Source: UKL13-2 sp031370625 (GTDB taxonomy: Bacteria; Pseudomonadota; Gammaproteobacteria; Burkholderiales; Usitatibacteraceae). From it: a stretch of DNA of 10,796 nt. How positions within the stretch are numbered: the stretch's first letter is position 1; the number at the start of each line of letters is the position of its first letter. The notes beneath the pieces are model-generated. The model was given only the letters and a program-made list of their open reading frames with translations. It ran no database searches and had not been told where the DNA came from. Location: NCBI GenBank assembly GCA_031370625.1, contig JANMQR010000347.1, positions 1 to 10,796 of the forward strand, in the 5' to 3' direction. The position numbers and the translations under genes were made by a program. Of the stretch, positions 7,568 through 10,796 are shown piece by piece.

Positions 7568-8473
7568 ATGCTCCAGCTCATCCTCATCATCGCGCTTGTC
7601 GTCGAAATTTTCGTCTATTTCGTGCTCGGCGCGTATTGGCGAAATCGCGGTAATGAGTGGCTCGTCATCTTGCCCGCATTGGGTGTGATTGCAGTGGGAT
7701 TGCGATTACTAATGGCGCTGCCCTCGTTTTTCTTGTCCGGCGCGTTTCGGGTTCGCGACAATCAGCAGCAGCCGTGGGGCAACGCGCTCTATGCGCTGGC
7801 GAAAGAGATAGATGCGCGTGCGGTGTCGTTGAGTTTTTCACAAGTGCTTCATCAGTTGCTGATGCCAAAAGAGCCGATTGGCACTAGCGTTGGCATGCCA
7901 GTCCTGTTGTTACACGGATACTTTTCAAATCGCGGCATCTGGTGGCGATTTCGAAAGCGATTGGCCGATGCAGGTCTTGGCCCGATCTACACGGTCACCC
8001 TGTCGCCGCTATGGGGAAGCATCGATGAAATGGTGCCGCAATTGGCAACAAAAATCGAATCGATCTGCACACAAACAGGGCATGAAAAATTGATTGTGGT
8101 TGCGCACAGCATGGGCGGATTGGTGACGCGGGCATACATGGCGTCAAACGTAAGCGGATCATCCAAAATCGCAAAATTGATTACGCTGGCTACGCCCCAT
8201 CACGGCACGCAGATGGCGAATTTCGGGATCGGCCAATGTGTGGGCGAAATGCATATGAAAAGTGGTTGGCTCGCGGCGCTTGAGCGCGGCGAAGAAAATA
8301 TTTCACATCCAAGCGCCGTCTCGATTTATACATTGAACGATGATCTCGTTTATCCACCAGAAAATTCACGACTCACATGGGCAGAGAATATTCCTGTGGC
8401 CGCAGTGGGCCACGTCGGATTGTTGTTTTCGAAAGCGATTGCGGAGCGGGTTATTGCAGCGATCAAGAAGTAG
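7568..8473 (+). CDS. Membrane-anchored alpha/beta hydrolase (lipase/esterase)
   Basis: The 301-residue product begins with two hydrophobic segments (about 2-22 and 31-57), which probably anchor it in the inner membrane. An alpha/beta hydrolase domain follows from about residue 110. Visible landmarks are the oxyanion-side motif VLLLHGYFSNRGIW (112-125) and the nucleophile elbow VVAHSMGG (177-184) with Ser181. An acidic residue at 258 or 259 (LNDDLVYPP) and His282 (VGHVGLL) complete the triad. TLATPHHGTQMA (207-218) resembles bacterial triacylglycerol lipases and PGAP1-like esterases. Substrate is unknown. It follows azlD by 82 bases in the same direction and may be co-transcribed. The A-rich leader lacks a clear Shine-Dalgarno. 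The last ten codons or so are part of a 119-base duplication repeated at 8947-9065. Confidence 0.87.
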   Translation: MLQLILIIALVVEIFVYFVLGAYWRNRGNEWLVILPALGVIAVGLRLLMALPSFFLSGAFRVRDNQQQPWGNALYALAKEIDARAVSLSFSQVLHQLLMPKEPIGTSVGMPVLLLHGYFSNRGIWWRFRKRLADAGLGPIYTVTLSPLWGSIDEMVPQLATKIESICTQTGHEKLIVVAHSMGGLVTRAYMASNVSGSSKIAKLITLATPHHGTQMANFGIGQCVGEMHMKSGWLAALERGEENISHPSAVSIYTLNDDLVYPPENSRLTWAENIPVAAVGHVGLLFSKAIAERVIAAIKK

Positions 8474-8564
8474 GGTTTTGATTAGTGCATGGCTCAAGAG
8501 CCAAGTAGGGTGCGGCTCTTCATGGCATGTGCTTGTAGATGCCCGTAGATATTGGCGTTTGAGG
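8446..8564 (+). repeat. Direct repeat copy A: lipase 3' end plus downstream DNA
   Basis: This 119-base stretch begins in the last codons of the lipase gene and extends about 90 bases past the stop. It aligns without gaps to 8947-9065; by hand count 93 of 119 bases match (about 78%). A hairpin with arms AAGAGCC (8496-8502) and GGCTCTT (8514-8520) lies within it but is not kept in copy B, so it is probably not selected. No T-run follows it. Confidence 0.85.
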
Positions 8565-8599
8565 CATACGCTTTGAGAGGTGGATGTTTATTTGCTTGC

Positions 8600-8888
8600 A
8601 ACGATGATTTTACGACCGAGCCGGGGGTTGCCCGGCGACAACTCACTTTCGTAGCGATGCCAAAGAAAGTAAGCAAAGAAAGGCGACCCGCGTAGTTGGC
8701 AAACACAGCGCCCCTTCGGGGTTCCCAACATTTTGGAAAAGGGTCGGGCCACGAAAACAACTCGGCTGGCGGAGACGGCTCGTAGCTCGCATTGAGGTCA
8801 TCGCGCCATCCTCAAACAATTTTCGTGGAAACCCCCGACCCTTTTCCAAAATGTTGGCGCGGCAACACGGGAATTCTCGAATGCGACG
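8600..8888. repeat. Interspersed structured element, copy 1 (MITE-like)
   Basis: About 289 bases resemble 10470-10767. The shared order is a GCCGGG/CCCGGC hairpin (8620-8636), an AAAGAAAG-rich tract, GGCGACCC, a CCCCTTCGGGG mini-hairpin near 8711-8721, and a long inverted repeat. The left arm (8725-8748) and right arm (8834-8857) are perfectly complementary over 24 bases. A further 9 bases (8749-8757 with 8820-8828) pair beyond a 5-base bulge. The enclosed loop is 62 bases and includes a 26-base variable part (8771-8796). The final 92 bases (8797-8888) are identical to copy 2. It encodes no plausible protein and has no obvious terminal inverted repeats, so it looks like a non-autonomous mobile or retained structural repeat. 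It lies between the two copies of the lipase-end duplication. Confidence 0.85.
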
Positions 8889-8946
8889 AGCTATGAAAAA
8901 GGGGGGCTTGAAGCCGATGCGCGCGGGAAAGAAGAAAAGTTGTAGC

Positions 8947-9065
8947 GCGGGTGATTGCGGCGATCAAGAAGTAGGATTTTTATAGAGCCATGGCTCAAGG
9001 TCTAGGCGGGGTGCGGTTCTTCAAGGGCTATTCCTCAAGATGCTCGTAGATATTGGCGTTTGGGG
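8947..9065 (+). pseudogene. Direct repeat copy B: relic of a lipase gene 3' end
   Basis: This is the second copy of the 119-base repeat, 501 bases after the first. It still spells the lipase C-terminus RVIAAIKK followed by TAG (ending at 8974-8976), but nothing upstream resembles the rest of the gene. The mismatches are spread along its length, so it is an old duplication. It is best read as the tail of a former second lipase gene, or as a segmental duplication later interrupted by the structured element at 8600-8888. The stretch from 9066 to the promoter at 9121 shows nothing I recognise. Confidence 0.65.
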
Positions 9066-9120
9066 ATGGCTGTCTGCGCATAGACACATAGTCCAACATC
9101 ATCAAAATTGACATCTTGAG

Positions 9121-9171
9121 TTGACTTGACTTGACTAGACTTAGTTAAATCAATGTTAAATTTAGCAAGGA
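9121..9171 (+). promoter_or_regulatory. Promoter and ribosome-binding site of the phd-vapC operon
   Basis: Three tandem TTGAC units (9121-9135) provide several possible -35 boxes. TTGACT at 9121-9126 is 18 bases from TTAAAT at 9145-9150, a fair -10. GTTAAAT occurs twice (9144-9150 and 9155-9161), 11 bases apart, about one helical turn, which would suit binding of the antitoxin to its own promoter. AAGGA at 9167-9171 is a good Shine-Dalgarno 7 bases before the phd ATG and confirms that start. Confidence 0.5.
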
Positions 9172-9178
9172 AAACGCT

Positions 9179-9409
9179 ATGGAAATCGTCAATATTTACG
9201 AAGCAAAATCAAAACTCTCCCAGCTGGTCGCACGCGCGGCGGCGGGTGAGGATGTGATTATTGGGCGTAGCGGCAAACCGGTTGCGCGCCTCACACAAAT
9301 TGAAGAAAAAAAACGCGTTATTCGTTTTGGTTTGCTAAAAATCAAAATAGCGAAGGATTTTGACGTGCCACTTCCTGACGAAATCATGGCAGCATTTCAG
9401 GGGCGCTAA
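9179..9409 (+). CDS. Type II antitoxin, Phd/YefM family
   Basis: This 76-residue protein begins MEIVNIYEAKSKLSQLVARA, the usual N-terminal DNA-binding fold of Phd/YefM antitoxins. GEDVIIGRSGKPVARL (24-39) is the conserved strand-turn that follows. The C-terminal part (about 44-76), including DFDVPLPDEIMAAFQGR, is the expected toxin-binding tail. These antitoxins neutralise a partner toxin and repress their own operon. The start has a strong ribosome-binding site. The stop TAA at 9407-9409 overlaps the ATG of the downstream VapC-type gene by one base. The antitoxin looks fully intact although its toxin gene carries a nonsense codon. Confidence 0.92.
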   Translation: MEIVNIYEAKSKLSQLVARAAAGEDVIIGRSGKPVARLTQIEEKKRVIRFGLLKIKIAKDFDVPLPDEIMAAFQGR

Positions 9410-9786
9410 TGCGTCTGCTGCTCGATACGCACATTTTCCTGTGAGCCGTGTCGAATGACAAACGTCTAACCAAAGAAGCGCAAAATATTATGCGTTCAGC
9501 CCAAAGAGTGTACGTTTCGGCGGCGTCGATCCGGGAAATTTCGATCAAGGCTGCGCTCGGTAAAATAGACGCCGATCCCGCTGAACTTATTGCCGCAATA
9601 GACGGCGCTGGTTTTGTGTCTTTGCCCATCCGCGTTGAGCATGCCGCGCAAGTGAAAAGCCTGGCGCTACTTCACGCTGATCCGTTTGACCGTATGCTGG
9701 TTGCTCAGGCGATGCAAGAGCCCCTGCATTTGCTCACCACGGATCGACTGCTTGTTGCCTACTCGCCGTTGGTGCTGTTGGTCTGA
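9409..9786 (+). pseudogene. vapC: VapC-type PIN-domain toxin with in-frame stop at codon 12
   Basis: Read from the ATG at 9409, the frame gives MRLLLDTHIFL, then TGA at 9442-9444, then continues open for 113 codons to a TGA at 9784-9786. The total of 125 codons is normal for PIN-domain VapC ribonucleases that pair with Phd antitoxins. The family usually has Trp at codon 12 (DTHxFLW), so a single TGG to TGA change explains the stop. The acidic metal-binding residues are otherwise present: Asp6, Glu43 (SIREISIK), Asp94 (DPFDRMLVAQA) and Asp112 (TTDRLL). Arg42 replaces the Trp common in SIWEI, again one base from TGG. A GTG at 9448 could restart translation but has no ribosome-binding site, and the product would lack Asp6 and so probably activity. 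Readthrough or a sequencing error are the alternatives. Confidence 0.85.
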
Positions 9787-9816
9787 GCGTGATGCACAAG
9801 ATGCTTTACGAAGCGG

Positions 9817-10284
9817 CTACAACAACGCCAACACTTCCTCCGCGTGATTCTTTGTATCTGGTGAATCGATCACATGCGCGATCTTGCCTTTTTCATCAAT
9901 GATAAATGTGACCCGATCCGCCATGCCGACCATCGCTTTAGCGGCGGACAACAATCCACCGCCGCCGATCGTGCCGTAGGCTCTACCAACGGCGCGATCA
10001 GTGTCGGCAAGCAAGGGGAAATTCAGCTGATATTTGGACGTAAATTTTTCGTGCGAAGATTCATCCTGTGTGGACACACCCAATACCGCCGCGCCTTTTG
10101 CGACAATATCCTTATTCGCATCGCGCAATGAACACGCCTGCGCCGTACAGCCCGGCGTATCGTCCTTCGGGTAAAAATACAAAATGAGTTTTTTGCCGCG
10201 ATAGTCTTTAAGGCTTATGGTGGAGCCGTCGGTTGTTTTGGCGGTGAAGTCAGGAGCGGTGTCGCCTGCTTTGAGTTGGGTCAT
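9817..10284 (-). CDS. bcp: Thiol peroxidase of the Bcp/PrxQ peroxiredoxin family
   Basis: Bcp reduces hydrogen peroxide and organic hydroperoxides in the cytoplasm, using thioredoxin as electron donor. The 155-residue length is typical. The thioredoxin-like fold opens with KAGDTAPDFTAKTTDGSTIS. The active site PKDDTPGCTAQACSLRD has the peroxidatic Cys46 in the PxxxTxxC motif and a resolving Cys51 five residues later, the usual PrxQ alpha-type spacing. VLGVSTQDESSHEKFTSKYQLNFPLLAD and MADRVTFIIDEKGKI (119-133) match the later conserved blocks. It is convergent with the toxin-antitoxin operon, whose end is only 30 bases away, and I see no terminator between them. A GAAAG stretch before the ATG is a weak ribosome-binding site. 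Three REP palindromes lie in its upstream region. Confidence 0.95.
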   Translation of the reverse strand: MTQLKAGDTAPDFTAKTTDGSTISLKDYRGKKLILYFYPKDDTPGCTAQACSLRDANKDIVAKGAAVLGVSTQDESSHEKFTSKYQLNFPLLADTDRAVGRAYGTIGGGGLLSAAKAMVGMADRVTFIIDEKGKIAHVIDSPDTKNHAEEVLALL

Positions 10285-10311
10285 GATCGGCTTTCGATTT
10301 GGTTTGGCATT

Positions 10312-10342
10312 GTAGGTCGGAAGGAGTCAAACGTATTCCGAC
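10312..10342 (+). repeat. REP palindrome 1 (GTAG head)
   Basis: GTAG (10312-10315) is directly followed by arm GTCGGAA (10316-10322), a 13-base loop GGAGTCAAACGTA, and the complementary arm TTCCGAC (10336-10342). The same 4+7+13+7 layout recurs twice in the next 115 bases. A GTAG foot next to a short palindrome is characteristic of REP elements recognised by REP-associated tyrosine transposases (RAYT). No RAYT gene is in the window. Confidence 0.7.
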
Positions 10343-10364
10343 ATCGGTGGTGGATTGAAAGAAA

Positions 10365-10395
10365 CCCATAATACGCTTTGCTACTTATGGGCTAC
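10365..10395 (-). repeat. REP palindrome 2 (GTAG head, inverted orientation)
   Basis: On the minus strand, GTAG (10392-10395) precedes arm CCCATAA, the 13-base loop GTAGCAAAGCGTA and complementary arm TTATGGG. The arms are unrelated to those of palindrome 1, yet length, loop size and loop bases (AG, A, CG, A at matching positions) agree. It faces the opposite way to palindrome 1, from which it is separated by 22 bases, giving a tail-to-tail pair as in bacterial interspersed mosaic elements. Confidence 0.7.
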
Positions 10396-10423
10396 GGTTT
10401 GTTCGCAAAACTGAGCATTATTT

Positions 10424-10454
10424 GTAGGGCGCAGTGAGCGTAGCGATTTGCGCC
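10424..10454 (+). repeat. REP palindrome 3 (GTAG head)
   Basis: GTAG (10424-10427) is followed by arm GGCGCAG (10428-10434), the 13-base loop TGAGCGTAGCGAT, and arm TTGCGCC (10448-10454), pairing at all seven positions if one G-T wobble is allowed. It is the third 31-base unit with the same layout and lies 28 bases after palindrome 2. It ends about 15 bases before copy 2 of the structured element. Confidence 0.68.
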
Positions 10455-10469
10455 GGATGTGGGTGGTGT

Positions 10470-10767
10470 AACGATGACTCCAACACCGAGCCGGGGGTAG
10501 CCCGGCGGCTTTTCGTCGGAGGCATGCTCCGACCTTTCTTTTGCTTCGCCAAAAGAAAGGAACCAAAGAAAAGGCGACCCGATGCCGCACCCCTTCGGGG
10601 TTCCCAACATTTCGAAAAAGGATCGGGCCACGAAAACAACTCGGCTGGCTGAGTCAGTAGGCAGTCAGCAGAAACGTCATCGCGCCATCCTCAAACAATT
10701 TTCGTGGAAACCCCCGACCCTTTTCCAAAATGTTGGCGCGGCAACACGGGAATTCTCGAATGCGACG
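10470..10767. repeat. Interspersed structured element, copy 2 (MITE-like)
   Basis: This second copy of the element seen at 8600-8888 is about 298 bases long. It contains the GCCGGG/CCCGGC hairpin (10490-10506), GTCGGAG paired with CTCCGAC (10515-10533), a perfect 11-base hairpin CCTTTCTTTTG/CAAAAGAAAGG around CTTCGC (10533-10560), the CCCCTTCGGGG motif, and the long inverted repeat (10604-10627 with 10713-10736). Its left arm differs at three positions from copy 1, while its right arm and flanks (10676-10767, 92 bases) are identical to copy 1. The loop is again exactly 62 bases, with a divergent 26-base centre (10650-10675). The 29 bases after it to the window end show only a T-rich run. Confidence 0.85.
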
Positions 10768-10796
10768 GGTTGTGTTGAAGACGCGTTTTTTTTATT

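Noticed and set aside
8494..8849. Overlapping minus-strand open frames of 68-88 residues inside element copy 1
   Set aside because: They arise from the repeat sequence. Similar but differently framed peptides appear in copy 2, no ribosome-binding site or domain is visible, and the structure is better explained by hairpins.
8600..8888. Terminal inverted repeats or an encoded transposase in the structured element
   Set aside because: The outer ends of the two copies are not complementary to each other, and no transposase-like frame exists, so it cannot be called an insertion sequence.
9442..9444. UGA recoding (selenocysteine or UGA as Trp) in vapC
   Set aside because: TGA serves as a normal stop for gspC, the spermidine synthase-like gene and azlC in this window, and TGG is used freely for Trp. 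The family has Trp, not Cys, at this position.
10312..10454. CRISPR array
   Set aside because: The three units differ in sequence in their arms, alternate in orientation and have 22- and 28-base gaps. They are palindromic REP-like elements, not direct repeats with spacers.
10381..10652. Open frames of 69-79 residues on both strands inside and beside element copy 2
   Set aside because: Several overlap in different frames over the same hairpin-rich repeat, and none resembles a known protein. They are by-products of low stop density in the repeat.

Overview
The window (10,796 bases) looks like a chromosomal segment from a Gram-negative proteobacterium, most likely a betaproteobacterium. The evidence is a GspC-type inner-membrane secretion protein, a DadA-type D-amino acid dehydrogenase, a membrane-fused spermidine synthase-like protein, and GTAG-headed REP palindromes. 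Taxonomy is inferred from gene style only.

Left part (1-6220, all minus strand). Reading in the direction of transcription, a tight operon runs from a 672-aa membrane/spermidine-synthase fusion, through dadA (4-base ATGA overlap), to gspC (8-base overlap). A 176-base gap follows, carrying a good sigma-70-like promoter. This leads into a second unit: a KASIII-type ketoacyl-ACP synthase, a free-standing acyl carrier protein, and a GNAT acyltransferase cut by the left edge. These three look like an accessory acyl-building and acyl-transfer module whose product cannot be told from this window.

Middle (6221-8473, plus strand). After a divergent intergenic region come azlC and azlD (ATGA overlap), a two-part branched-chain amino acid exporter. 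A short 15-base tandem repeat begins at the azlD stop codon, and a membrane-anchored alpha/beta hydrolase (lipase/esterase) follows.

Right part (8474-10796) is rich in repeats. A 119-base stretch covering the last codons of the lipase gene plus downstream DNA is present twice, 501 bases apart and about 78% identical. Between the two copies sits a roughly 290-base structured interspersed element, and a second copy of that element fills the right end of the window. Next comes a Phd/VapC toxin-antitoxin pair: the antitoxin is intact, but the toxin has an in-frame TGA at codon 12. A convergent bcp-type peroxiredoxin follows. Upstream of bcp are three 31-base palindromes with one architecture (GTAG, 7-base arm, 13-base loop, 7-base arm) whose arms differ in sequence but remain complementary. 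These fit REP elements of the kind mobilised by RAYT transposases.

I see no rRNA, tRNA, CRISPR array or intact transposase. The most distinctive observations are the covarying REP trio, the two-copy structured element with its fixed-length variable loop, the lipase-end duplication around one copy of it, and the nonsense-mutated VapC beside an intact antitoxin.
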